Positions 51,395 to 63,975 of a DNA stretch of 64,000 bases are shown here, piece by piece. A program made the translations under genes and the position numbers. Source of the DNA: Eleginops maclovinus. Its lineage: Eukaryota; Chordata; Actinopteri; Perciformes; Eleginopidae. Position 1 is the first letter of the stretch. Every line of letters begins with the position of its first letter. The notes under the pieces are model-generated. The model had not been told where the DNA came from and ran no database searches. It saw only the letters and a list, made by a program, of their open reading frames with translations. The DNA lies in the NCBI RefSeq assembly GCF_036324505.1, contig NC_086363.1, forward strand, positions 2,834,790 to 2,898,789, written 5' to 3'.

Positions 51395-53280
51395 TAGGGA
51401 TCGACCGATATGCTTTTTTCAGGGCCGATACCGATATCAATTATTACCAAAAAAGGAGTCCGATAACCGATATGTAAAACCGATATTAAATTTTTTTTTT
51501 TTTAAAAACCAATATGTCAGTTGTCAAAAAAAAGGCGATATGCAGCAGAAATGTAATTCAAAAGTATTTAATAGTTCTTATTTTGTAACACAAAGTGTAG
51601 GGAGCTGCCTGCAGCATTTAAAAAAAAATATGCATATAATGTAAAATCATAGAAAAATAGAAAAAGTAAATCATATCACTCCCTGATGTTTAATGAACTG
51701 AAAATGACAAACTAATGAATTAATTGAATAAATAAAATCACTCCCTGTAGATTAATGAACCAAAAAATGGCAAAAAAACCCACTTTGGTTTACTCAAGTC
51801 TAGTATTCCCAATTTAGCAAGAGTAGGTTATGGTGGAGGAAGCAGAGCTTTTCTGCATTTTCTCCAGTGAGGCGGCTTCTGGTTTTTTCATATATAGCAG
51901 AGACCTCACTGAACATACGCTCACTTGGCACAGAAGAGGGTGGGGCACACAGGAACTTCCTTGCCTTTGGAGCAAGAAGCTTGAAACGGGTCTCATGTTG
52001 GCATATCATATCAACATCTCAGGTGATTGAGGTGTTTGTTTTAACTTCTTATTTGTGCAGTTAGCAAAGCACGTCATATGACAGGCCTACTGAGGTGACT
52101 TGCGCCACCAGTCATCCATTCACTCGCAGCGATGCAGATTGCAGACAAACGGACGGTCATAACTCGTAACAATAATGGGCCCAAGCCCGTATGACAGTCA
52201 AGTTTTTGACCGAAAAATGTCACGTTTATCTTGCTGTATCCACCCGTTGACCAATAAAAGTTTAAACAAATCTGATTTATCGTCAGTCAATTGCGACCAG
52301 GTAAGATAAACAGCTAGCTAGCCCTCTCCATAACACTGCCTGAAACATGTTATAAGTTAGCTCGAATAGCTAAACCTATCGTCTATCGTCTGTGACTGTC
52401 AGGCACTGATGAAAACTGAGGTTTAGATTGGTGTAGGCCTATTTATTAAAAATGCTTAGGGAAAGTGAGTAAAATGTAACAAATGATATCGCTGGTGTTT
52501 CACAGAATTTTAGCTGGGACAGAAAACTTTTACTGGATAGGTAGATTTAAAATGACGAGTGACATCAGGCGAACCACGCTCCCTCCGTTGCGGACACTGA
52601 TGTAACTCATAAGAAAACGAAATTATTCCAAATTAGTTCAATACAAATATAAGGTCTATAGACTACAGCTATATGAACTACCAAATTGTGAGACATTTAA
52701 ACGTAACGTTACGTTTTGTAAATGGCTAGCTAGTTTGGATTATGTTTCAGTAGTTAGACTGACATAAGGCTCTATTGGCGAACTAGTAAACTAACGTGCA
52801 TCAATCGGGAATTAGCTAAATGGAGGAAATGGGCGCTTTGCTTATGGGTCCGGAATGAAAGAGAATAGCTTACAAAGTGGTGTTATTGCAACTTCAGTGT
52901 AGTGGATTGTGATTCATTGCAACTTCAGCAATGAATGTACGTTACCTTACCTTTGAAAAAATAGCTCCGTACCGTTGAAGCCCATTCTGCTACTGCCTCG
53001 CTGAGAAGCCAAACTGTTCTGAGCATTCAGTCCTCCATCCTGATTGGCTGGATCCGTGCTCACTAACAAATCAGATGGTGTAGTGGGTGGGACAATGCTA
53101 TCGACCACAGAGTGGCAAACGCAGGGAGTGAGAGACGCTTTACAGACAAAGTAGCGCGTTCCATTCTTTATCCATTTCAATATCGGCTTATCGGTGGAAA
53201 AAATGACCGATACCGATTATTATAAAAATGCTAAATATCGGCCATAATAATCGGCCCGGCCGATAATTGGTCGATCCCTA
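51395..53280. mobile_element. hAT transposon remnant with perfect 8-bp target duplication
   Basis: Inverted ends TAGGGATCGACC and GGTCGATCCCTA match at 12 of 12 positions and are followed by CCGATA-rich subterminal repeats on both sides (GATACCGATATCAATTATTA; GACCGATACCGATTATTATA). The host bases CAACAGAA stand directly on both sides (51387-51394 and 53281-53288), the 8-bp duplication typical of hAT. Inside is a decayed end of a transposase gene on the minus strand. Most of the transposase is missing, so it is non-autonomous. Confidence 0.9.
51800..52009 (-). pseudogene. hAT transposase C-terminal (dimerisation) fragment
   Basis: A 69-codon open stretch reads ARKFLCAPPSSVPSERMFSE, then a KTRSRLTGENAEKLCFLHHN block, ending at a stop after LNWEY. 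The pattern P-S-SVPSER-FS, RS-RLT-EN-EKL-FLHHNL is the conserved hAT family C-terminal dimerisation motif seen in ZBED-type transposases. A full transposase is around 600 residues; the DNA-binding and catalytic parts are not found, so this is a dead relic. Confidence 0.85.
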
Positions 53281-54114
53281 CAACAGAAGCACATGATGCA
53301 CAGTGATGTCATTATGTAACGCAAGTAAACTAAAGGAGTCAAATTGAGGCATCACATGCACCAAAACCTATACTATAACACACTACAGGAAAGGACATAA
53401 TAGGTCCAAAATAGATGCCTTACATTTGTGTAATACTTTACTACCTAGCAACACTTGACTTCCTGTAGTGCTGGAACATACTGTACATTGTGAAGAAGAA
53501 AAATGAGTTAAAGGAACATCTAACTTACTGTGCGGCACAAATAAGCAAGGTAGGCATTTGTGGAGAATGAGCCTTATTGATTGGACATAAACCACCACTC
53601 AGTGAACCCATTGGTCTTAAAAGAGGAATGCTGAGTCATGCTGTTGTCAAGCAGTCAGCCACTCACAGGGTAAAGGCATGTCAGACGGCTGTGTGGATAA
53701 ATAGATATCTGGGTAATAGTCTGCATTAGTGAGTTATACCGACCCCTTTTGAAGTTACAGTTGCTATCAGCGTATCCTCCTTCTCTACTACAATCCCTCT
53801 AATGGAGTCAGTCCAAGGTCAGGGATTTCCCAAAGTAGGGTGTGATTTAAAACGAGCTGAAATGCAGTTTTTGTTCAATTAAGTGGGATCGATTTTTGCT
53901 GGTTATCTTAAAACACATTTTGCACAAACAACGTATTTCTTGGCTCGACTGACGACAGCAAACACGATGGTGTCTCCATGGCAATGCGAGATAAACCGGA
54001 GGATTTCATTTTCCACTTCCAGTATCTCAACATTTCAAATGTGGAAGCCTTACAGGATGTATTTCGTTTACACAAGCTGTCGTCTATAATAAAAGTGTTG
54101 CTGTTGTTCTCCTA

Positions 54115-54207
54115 TAACTATTTATTTTTTCCTCCGCTGCTTCCTGTCGCTGTGTGTCGTTATAGTGGCCTAAATATCCCCTCAGGGATCAGCTTCATCT
54201 TATCTTA
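54115..54207 (+). mobile_element. LINE 3'-tail-like remnant
   Basis: CTAAATATCCCCTCAGGGAT then CAGCTTCATCTTATCTTA resembles the usual fish LINE end CCCCTCAGGGATCAATAAAG. Confidence 0.4.
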
Positions 54208-54756
54208 ATGGAAAGACGGACCAGAGGCTGGGTGAAGTCATAGCGAGGCCCGCTGTTGTTTGGATGTCCTTTAGCTAGAGGGAAGGACGGGCCGATAAAC
54301 AGAGACACGGAGAGAGGACGTGGAGGAGAGAGGAGTAAACAGGCCTGCCAAGTGTAGAGAGAGCCAAGATGGGCATGGTCTTGGGCAAAATGAAAAAAGC
54401 AAACAGAAAGAAAGAGCTGAAAGAAAGAAGCAGGATTCTCTAAATCGGTGCCAAGAAAGTGTTTCAACATGCAGACGATACAACATTTCTGTTGCAGATG
54501 TAATTAAGAAAGACATTCACTGCATAGCTGGCCAGCAGTCGACTTTAATTAGTTTGGAAACAATTTCTTATAACAGATGTGCTGTGAAGCAAATATTTAG
54601 AAATCAGCAAAACTATTTACCATTCCTATCACAGGACATTTTACTCTAACAAGAGGTCCCACTGAGGTCAAAGATGTATTTCACAAGAGAGATCTTGAGA
54701 ATGTTAGATTGCATTAAATACATAATCACAACTACTATTATTATTAGTATTATTAT

Positions 54757-55158
54757 CAGGGTTTTAACTGGGTAACAGAGGCGGGCGCCCTCAAACCAAA
54801 ATGCAGATTTTCCCCGTAAAATGTTAAAGTGTTGCCAGAAAACAATATCTCTGTTGGTCATTGAGGGTGTAATGAGTCCAGAGATATGAGATGGAGTCAG
54901 ATGTCTGGTCAGACGGCAGAGACAGCTTACGGAGAATAAATAGGGGATGGATGTCCGGTGGGTCTGCTGGGGGACGAGTGGCAGGCAGCAGGCTGACACT
55001 GAAACTGAGATTTCTGATCCTTTCTTTTACTCTGCTTTTTTCTGGAGAGGAAGTAAAGAAGCTCTGGAGTTATTTGTTGTTTGAAGTGCAATATATGCGG
55101 GGCCATAATATCCGCGGTAGGTGACGTTAGCGCCCTCATTTTTCTAGAAATACCCCTG
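54757..55158. mobile_element. CAGGGTTTT-ended MITE, copy C3
   Basis: Begins CAGGGTTTTAACTGGGTAAC and ends TCTAGAAATACCCCTG. Shares nearly its whole interior with C1, including ATGTCTGGTCAGACGGCAGA. Confidence 0.65.
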
Positions 55159-56696
55159 AACATATAGGTTTTCCGTGGCAGCAAAGGCAACTCTGGCTGT
55201 CTAATAACCTATACAACGAATCACCTTAAAATGCAATGTATTAGAAAGGTCAAGTGTTAAGTCTTAAAGTAATAAACACATTCAGTACACCCCGATGAGT
55301 AGATCCTGCTAAGCAAACTCTAATGACTTGTTCCACCTTGCTCAGCAGATGCCTAGCGTAAAAGCCATTGCCTGTAGCTACAGCTGTTCCTCTGAGTCTT
55401 AGAAACCCATCTGAATAGAGCTCTTGATAATGAGGAATAAAAAAGGGGTCTTTCTCTGACTCTCCCATCAAGAAAAACCAATAGTACACTGGTCCCCGGT
55501 GACCATACTGCTGGCAAGAAAAGAGAAGAAAGTCGAAACAGACTTCAGCATGTCCACTCTAATGTGAGCTGTAGAAATGGTCTGCCAAAAAGGCTGCTTT
55601 TTCTAGTAATATGTGTGGGCTGCTGTCAAGTTTGGAGGTCTGCAGTGGCTTTCGGTCAAAATAGTTTTTAGTTTTATGGCTGAATACATCTATAGGTCAA
55701 CGGGGAATACGACCATGCTATCTGTTGGACAGACATAGTGCACTCCTTGGCTGAAATAAACATGAATTGGTTGGATGTAAAAGGAATGTGGCGAGGAGAG
55801 GAGGAGAGAGCTGGCCCACAGTTGTCATTAATGATGGATTGCATATGCATTTTTCTGCCGACCATATGCAGCCAAATGCAAATTGCTGCTTCTTTCCATT
55901 TCCCCCTGTTTTTCTAGGCTTATACCTTTGCTTTTTCTATTAACTCTCCTCATTTCATTCGTTCCAGGAAGAATGCATTCAAACAATGACACAGAAATGA
56001 TATGGATTGAATGGTTTAGTAGATAAATCAGAGCACGATTTGATAAAATAACGAAAAATGTATCACAAGCAACTCATCCCAACATGGCTGGACTACATAT
56101 ATGTTCTAGATCATGCATACAAGTATTATTTTAGCACTAAATCAGATGCATGGATTGGTGAAAAGCAGCCTGTATCCAGAATGCAGCAATGATTAAACAA
56201 TATTCTGTTTCTGTTCCACATATACAAACACAACTCTGTACAGACGCTGTTGCCCACAAGCTCCTGCCTTTCAATATGGCCACCAGCAGGACTGTTACAT
56301 CACCTGAAAGCCTTCACATTTCACCAACCCTGCAGAGCAACGACACAGCGGGTCCATTAAGAAAAAATCCTTTTGTTTGAGCAAGCTGAAACCTCGCCTC
56401 CCCGAGACTGATTCCTCCCCCTCTGTTGAAAGGCCATGAACACAAAGTAAGGATGTTACAAAAGAAAGAGGAGCAGACAGGTGTTAAACACCCAAGGGCT
56501 CCTTTTGGAGGAATAAAAATGATAGGATCAGCTTCTTGTGTCTGACTTCATATAAACCTGGAATTGTCTAATGACCAGAAGGGGTTTGGACAGGGCTCTC
56601 TTTTGAGCGCTAACAATTTATATTTGATGTAGTTAAAATAAAAAGGCCACGTAAAGACACAGTGTCTACTAAAGTTATGCATGACTGTTTCAATAT

Positions 56697-57501
56697 CAAA
56701 GAGGCCTTCTCCCTTTCCCGTAGTGTGTTAAATAGGTTTTAGTGCATGTAAATGGTCTGCAAAGGCTAACATCTTTCAGATCAAATTGACAATGGTATCT
56801 TCCACATTTGTATTAGGTAGTGTTGGATTTACACTAGTCTGGTTCCGGTATTGACTCGGTCTCGCCCTGCCTTGGTCTGAGTCGTGTCTTGGTCTCGACC
56901 TCTTAAAGTCTTGGTCTTATGTTGGTCTTGCACTTTCTGGTTTTGGTCCTGACTTGGTCTTGGTACTGCCCGGTCTTGGTCTCGACCTCTTAATCTCTTG
57001 GGTTTGACCTCATCAAGTCTTGACTCTGTCTCACCCTGCCTTGGTCTTGGTCTTGACTTGGTCTCGTCCTCTTAAAGCCGGGGTCTTGTCTCGGTCTTGG
57101 TACACTCCGGTCTCGGTCTTCACTTGGTCTCAACCTCTTAAAGTCTTGGTTTTGACATTTTCAAGTCTTGTTCTGTTCTTGGTCTTGGTACACTCCATTC
57201 TTGGTCATGACTTGATCTTGACCTCTTAAAGTCTTGGTCTTGACCTCTTAAAGTCTTGGTATTGACCTCTTAAAGTCTTGGTCTTGTCTTGGTCTTGGTA
57301 CACTCCATTCTTGGTCATGACTTGATCTTGACCTCTTAAAGTCTTGGTCTTGACCTCTTAAAGTCTTGGTCTTGTCTTGGTCTTGGTACACTCCAGTCTT
57401 GGTCATCACTTGTTCTCTGGTAAGGTGGTTTTGACTACAACACTACCAGCTAGCTAACCAATCAGAGCAGACTGGGCTCTGGTTTCAGACAGAGGGTGAA
57501 A
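56697..57501 (-). mobile_element. TTAA-type MITE, copy P7, split by a satellite
   Basis: Left part 56697-56772 (GAGGCCTTCTCCCTTTCCCG, TTTTAGTGCATGTAAATGGT) and right part 57446-57501 (CAGCTAGCTAACCAATCAGA, GGTTTCAGACAGAGGGTGAA) belong to the same family in the same orientation, separated by the CTTGGTCTT array. Confidence 0.55.
56834..57440. repeat. CTTGGTCTT/ACCTCTTAAAGT satellite
   Basis: About 600 bases built of GGTCTTGACCTCTTAAAGTC and TTGGTCTTGGTACACTCC blocks in irregular order, with a repeated block at about 57180-57245 and 57290-57360. Flanked by GTAAGGTGGTTTTGACTACA at the right. Confidence 0.85.
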
Positions 57502-58400
57502 GAAATTCAAACAAATGTTGGTCACTAGTTTGTAATGTTGTGACAATAAATGCAATGTCACCCCCTGAAAAGCCTCATTTCAAAGTCGTCTTTCGATAAA
57601 CCATTGAGGCTGGTTTCATTACGGCTTTTACAGTCTGTCGAGTACAATCCCACCACAGCACACCGGAATGAGTTCTCAGGTCAGACATCTCATAAAGGAA
57701 ATAATAAAAGCACACCGGCTGTGTTTACAGACAAACCTCCATCATACTGGAGAAGGAAATAAAACTGGCTCTCATGAGGTGTCTCTTTCCACAAAGACAA
57801 AAGAATATTTGTCTGATGAATCAGCCGCACAAATCAGCCAATCGTGCATCGGCGTTACTCTTTAATTTAACTGCATAACAGCAAACAACAGACAACGATG
57901 TCATCAAGGCTCCGTTTCCAAGGTTGAATTAAGCACTGGTAGCACAGAAATCAAAGCATAAACGTTGCAGAAGTTATGCATCTACAATGTCATCAGATTA
58001 TTCAGAATGAAGCCTTTGTTTTTCCTGCTATTGCATCCAAAAAGAACTCTAGCAGATGTAGCTTCTGGCTGTCCGAAGGCTAAGAAGACATTCAAGGTCA
58101 AACATTAGGAATGACTCATCAAATCGCCCTCCATACACACCTCGCTAATCTGCCAGCCACTGTGTGTATCTGTGAGCATCCGAGCATGTGTGTAAATCAA
58201 CAGGCATGTCAGCTGTGTTTTATTGAGACTGCAGAGTGCTTGAGGACAGTGTGCACCTCCCTTTCACCCATATATTTCTCACTGTGTGTGTGTACGTGTG
58301 TGTGTGTGTGTGTGGGCCTATCTTAATGAAATCTGACAGTGAATTGTGACAATCAGTGATGGAACATCCTGCAGAGGTTAATAAGCTGTACTCCTGCAGC

Positions 58401-58669
<269 letters not shown>

Positions 58670-59412
58670 CTGTTTTCATTCTCCTGAAATTATATTCAGA
58701 GATAACAAAGTTTAAATGCGTGGCCCCAGCACTCCGAGCCGCTGTGAGGGCCAATTTTTACAGTTTGTCACCTCCAGAAACGCCGTTCAGGACTTCAATC
58801 GGGCGGCGTCGCTCCTCCCGGCACTTCCTGTTTTCTGTGATACATCACAGCTTATAATGGGATGTCACTCTGCATGTTTTGTCGTTTCCCTCACCATGTC
58901 CCTTAATACACCACACACACACTTGTCAGACGGTACATGCTAGGTGTCTGTGTGAAAAATAAACCATCTTTTCAATACACAGGAAGTGACATTTCAACGG
59001 TTAAATTACAGCAACTGCTTCTAATCAATGTCTTGGGAATAAGCCCAATTTTTGTTTAATTTAAAGGATATTATCAAGGTTTTATTTTCAAGGTTTCCCT
59101 TTGTTGTCTTAGTTTAGCCGAGCGATTGTTCTAACAGATGTTGAGTTGATACGAATTACTATGGCTGATAATACTGGAATAACAGCCGGGGTGCTTTCTA
59201 CTCAAATCACAAATTTTAGAAATGATTTTGTCAGGAAAACGTTTTAGTTTTTACATTTGAAACCAGTAGCTTTGCTTTTGAATGAGCAGTATGACGAGAT
59301 TAAATTCCCGAGTCTGGAGTCATGTTGTTTGAACCATCTGCTCTCTAACCCTGCCCCAGCTACACAGATCACTGCACTACCACCCCTGGATTATGGCATC
59401 AACTCACACACA

Positions 59413-59436
59413 CACGCACGCACGCACGCACGCACC
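59413..59436. repeat. (CGCA)n short repeat
   Basis: Five to six CGCA tetramers. Confidence 0.8.
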
Positions 59437-59817
59437 TTGGCTTTAATGCTGCTGCCAAGTGATGACAGCGCATTTGTTTGTGTTTTCAGCAGCCATTTCC
59501 ACCATTACACCGACTCAATGAGCCAGAAATGTTCATATTCTCCCATTATTTGAAGAACTGACTCCCTAGAGTGCTGCACAAAATCATTACAATTGATAGA
59601 AATGCAGGAATGTTAAAAGGCAGGAGGATATGAGTAGATGTTGTTGTTGAAAATCATTATTTGAAAACAGGCTATTCGTGATTACTTGCAAACAGACACA
59701 CACTTCAGTGTTTCCCTATCTCTGTCTCTTTCAATCGCTTCGTCTAGAAATACATGGAGATCTCAGAGGTCTATTTCTGACACACTCTGACACTAAAGTC
59801 ATTCAGGCATGGCTGAT

Positions 59818-59818
<1 letters not shown>

Positions 59819-59881
<63 letters not shown>
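59819..59881. repeat. (CA)n microsatellite
   Basis: 63 bases of pure CA. Confidence 0.95.
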
Positions 59882-59882
<1 letters not shown>

Positions 59883-60385
59883 CTAGGTAATACTTTTTTA
59901 TGGCATTCCCCTGGAGATGCAAAATGATACCCTACAAACGCTCCGACCAACAACCAGAGACTTCAGATTCACTGTGGATAGAATTTAAAATCAGGCTCAT
60001 CCATTTAAAATGTATCGGCCCTCTTCTTACATGCCATTGCCCTGAATTATGATTTATATAAAACTTGTTGCCATAGCAGCAAAACCCCTTCATTGCCTCC
60101 TTTTTTCACGGAGGCATTACAATAAAAAAAAAAGCAAACCCGTCAGAGGGAGAAACTTCTCGTAAAAAATGATGACGGTTAAAATCCTGAAGTGTACAAA
60201 GGGGCGGAAAGCAGCTTTATGGGACTGAAAATGACTGCAAGAAGTCTTAAATAACAGCGGAAGCAAACAAGTCTTGCAAGTTCAATGCAAGACTAACAGT
60301 CATTGACTTAATTACTGACGATGCAAGTCCATGTGAAAGTGTCTGCAGAGCCAATCGCTGAGTCAGATCTGAACTGACAACTCTC

Positions 60386-60787
60386 TTAAAGAGGCCCAAT
60401 TGTGCTATTATGGGTTTCCCTTTCCTGTAGTGTGTTATATAGGTTTTAGTGCATGTAAATGGTCTGCAAAGGCTAAAATCCCTGTCTTTCCTCCAGAGAC
60501 AGTTTCTCTCCGCCTGAAACGCCTCCTTTTGGTTATTTCCTGAACAAATTGATATCACTACGTAACACTCAAGCTTCTATTGACTAGCGCTCCAACACAC
60601 TGTACGTGATAGGCTAAGGGTGGGACCTCTCTAAGGCATTGACCAATCACAACAGACTGGGCTCTGGTTTCAGACAGAGGGGGAAAACAGGTGCTGCAGC
60701 ACAGGAAGTATGAAAACAATAAAGAGCTTTCTGAACATTAAAGCATGGAGACATGTCCCAGTGGAGACACTACATACAAATATGAGT
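60386..60787 (-). mobile_element. TTAA-type MITE, copy P8 (clearest end)
   Basis: Starts TTAAAGAGGCCCAATTGTGC at 60386 and runs through TTTTAGTGCATGTAAATGGT, AGCGCTCCAACACACTGTAC, a decayed GGGTGGGACC box, GGTTTCAGACAGAGG and ACATTAAAGCATGGAGACAT to about 60787. The intact TTAA at the left supports the target-site inference for the family. Confidence 0.7.
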
Positions 60788-63700
60788 AGATAATCAATAG
60801 GAAAATCTAAGAGAAAAACGTCAGTCAAAATGTCCCAAAATATAACAGACATGAAAAAGAAATGCAGAATATAAAACGGTCAAAACTAAAAGGAGCCGGC
60901 CGATCTTGATCAATCGGAATAATATGCAAAGTGAGAACACAAAAAGACACTCAGGATTAAAAGTAGGCCAGTCAGTAAGTATGAGATAAGAAATTTAGAT
61001 GCCGCAATCACTTCTCGAGTCAGCCTCATCTTTCATTCAGCATGTAATGTGTCAGGGAGCTGCTCAGACAGATTTCAAGGTTGCTATTTATTTGTGATTG
61101 CGGGCTCTGGCCCACGGAGATCAGCGGTCAGTGTGAGCAGATGGCCCGCATGCTATCGGCCCGTTCTGCTGTGGATTAACACAACGAGGCACGGGAGATA
61201 CGAGGCTCAGATGTGACGCCTGTGGGAGTGTGTGTGAATCATGTGACTCGACATATTAAAATACTGTTCTATTGTTTTATTTGGTAGCAGGAAATACTGC
61301 TCAGCTTTGAACTGCTTTAATTCTGATGTCATAATCAAGGAGATATTGATAGAACGAGGAGCTTTTATGAGCAGCTCTGTAACCACGATGCTTGAAATCG
61401 TTCATATTGTTTTGTGATGGATTATTCAATTATTTATTTGATGTACTACACAACTGCACTTTAGTAATCTTTGATGCACTCATCCAAAATGTCCCTAAAA
61501 CTGAGTTTGAAACGAGGCTCTTTACACGGCTTTATAACACCGCATGAGGATGTTTTTTTAAGTAATCCCTTGCAGAGGTTCACAAAAGCTTATGCATGCT
61601 TGGCCCGTCCTTTCAAGAAATTACCTGAAATGTGAAAGAACTTAATTGTGCATTAATATTGCATACATATCGCAGCCGGTGAGGTAATGTTCTTGCATTA
61701 TTTCCCAAAAGGGATCCCATTCTGTCACCTTTAAGGCGTTGTTGTAGGGCTTTGCACTGAGACATTTTGGAATAACGCAGGTCCGGATACATCTACATAT
61801 CTTTGTGAAAAATAAGGCAAAAACACAATTATTTTACGATGAAGATAAGAGTCATTTAAATGCTCTTTTCAAACCAATTCAACCCAGTATTGATAAACCA
61901 ATGCTTACTGTGTCTGTACAGGATTCTGCTAAATAAGTCAAATTCAGCCACAGTTTGAGAACTATTTTGATTCCTTGAGAAGTAATGTATTATGATATAT
62001 ATTCATGCATAGCGATCCAAAAAGGTTGAGAGTCTTAAATAACAATATACAAGTAGACTACCATAACTCATAGTCACCTATGTGATTAAATGGCTCAAGG
62101 CAATTGGAGCATAACTGTTATTTGGTAGAAAATGTTATGTATCATATGCAAAAACAGGTAAAACAAATACCTTTGCATAGATAGTAACACATTCAATTCA
62201 ATGTGTTTTCCGAGGTGTGGGTGTTTAATAGTCATACAGGATCATATGGTGTGGAGAGTAAGTTGTTCCCTATCTCAATGTGACTCTAAAGAGCCTACAC
62301 TGCACTAAGGCTAGGCACACACCGAGCCAAAGGCTGCTGAATTATGATATTTTTGTTCAGCCACTCCACTTCTTCAGCAACAAAGAGAAATACTGAGAGC
62401 ACACAGCTTATGTTGGTGTCGGTAGCAAATCCTTGGAGAATGTAACCAAGTCGAAGTTGTCAGTAGCAAAGAGAAGGCCTCTCCAAAAAGAAAAGCCACC
62501 TGGAAACTCGTGTGAGCCCAGGGCCCCGTCACACACATGCAGCTCGTTGATAATAACAAACTGGAAGCGTAAACAAGCTTTGACCCTGGGTGAATGTGGT
62601 GGAAAGGCTGTGTTAGAAATTTGAACCCTGTCATTTTGGAAAGTGAGAGATGAAAGCACCGCTCCTCGGGGTCCAAAAGCATTTGAAATGCCCTTGAAAG
62701 CGCACAGGTACAGACGGTGTACATCCCCGTCAGCTGGGCCAAAGCACACACAATGTTTAACTGAACTTAATCGAGTTAATGAGCTCCTGGAAACAGTACA
62801 CATGTTCCTAGAACTGCATAAATATTTAAGAGTAGTGTACATCAAAAGGCCCTGCAATTCTTATTCCACACACATACAGTACACCCTGGCATAACAACAG
62901 GGGAATTGCAAGGCATACCATAAAATATCCAGAATAAGCAAACAAGGAGGCAGTAAAGGGAATTGTATGACTGCAACAGCATAATCAAATGCCCAGTTAT
63001 CAGCAAGCCTGAGCCTAGTGTTCAATCTGTGTCTCATTTCCTCGTGCTGCTTGTCATCATGAAAGATCAAAGTTGGGAGGAAGTGCCTTATTTAGCTGCA
63101 TAATTATGTATAAGCCCCCAGAACAACATTAACAAGTAAAACAAAATGCCAGCACAGTCTGAGCTGCTACAGGTGATTAATGACTGATGTGATTGTTGTC
63201 GTGGCTAATGACCCGATATTGATGGATGCAGCATTTGAACAAACCGGGCTCGCCTTCAGGCAGCTCATGCCTCCTAAGCATGTCTTTTTACAAGTGAATG
63301 TTATCCAGACTCCGTTGAAACTTTCACCAATTTTAGTTTTCTTTGCAATTTGACTTCATTTTATGCATTTGTCATATCAATTAATAAATGTTAGCAATGA
63401 AATGGAAGCTTCTTGTTAATTCGGCGTTCAATTAAAACACAAAACAGCATGTATTAACATTAAAATCAAACTTTCACCATGTGTTCAGCTCGTATTTCCC
63501 ACACTTAATACAGCATTAGTGACCAATGTGGAAAGGTGAATCAATTGTAAAATGTAATCTTTTTTATCTGAATAAAAAAGGTGTGCTTTTTGTGTTTAAT
63601 GAAGGCCGAATGTATAAGAAGACCTTTGATATTGAGGCTTAATAGAAAATATGGTTATACCAATTAGAGAGTCTTACAAATATGAGATAAAACACTAATT

Positions 63701-63813
63701 GGCTAAATTCCTAAAAGGAGTTTGGTGCTTCATTCTCACACCAGGACGGTAGTTAAAGGGTCTAAACCTGAGGGTTGATACAGTGCTGAGAGGCCTCATT
63801 CAACACTCCTTAC

Positions 63814-63975
63814 CTTTGTTAGCTGTGCTATTTTCTTGCTCATCTTCAGGTGCAGGTCTTGGGTATATTCCATGGCGATGCCAGTCTGAAACGACATGCT
63901 GGTTCCCGTGGATGAACTAAATTTCCCCTGACCGGCAGGGCAGTAATACTGCTGCCAACCCGACCCAGTCGCCAT
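63814..63975 (-). CDS. fam184a: fam184a exon 1 (start codon, residues 1-54)
   Basis: The frame opens at ATG 63975-63973 in a good vertebrate initiation context (A at -3, G at +4). The frame stays open upstream to the window edge, but the start is supported because FAM184A proteins begin with the same Met-Ala-Thr. Residues 1-33 are Ser/Gly/Thr/Gln-rich and probably disordered, with an aromatic WQQYY patch at 7-11. Residues 36-54 turn into the conserved helical block ending KMSKKIAQLTK. No signal peptide or membrane segment is visible. The exon ends AAG with a strong donor GTAAGG (phase 0). Bases 63976-64000 would be 5'UTR; the promoter is outside. The next exon is 48.4 kb away. Confidence 0.88.

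Larger units (their letters stand above)
51145..53409 (+). mobile_element. TTAA-type MITE, copy P6, split by a hAT insertion
   Basis: Left part 51145-51394 (GAGGACATTTTATGCTAATT through GTGTTGGAGCGCGAGCCAAC) and right part 53289-53409 (GTGATGTCATTATGTAACGC to GACATAATAGGTCC) join cleanly when the 1,886-bp hAT element and one target copy are removed. Confidence 0.75.
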
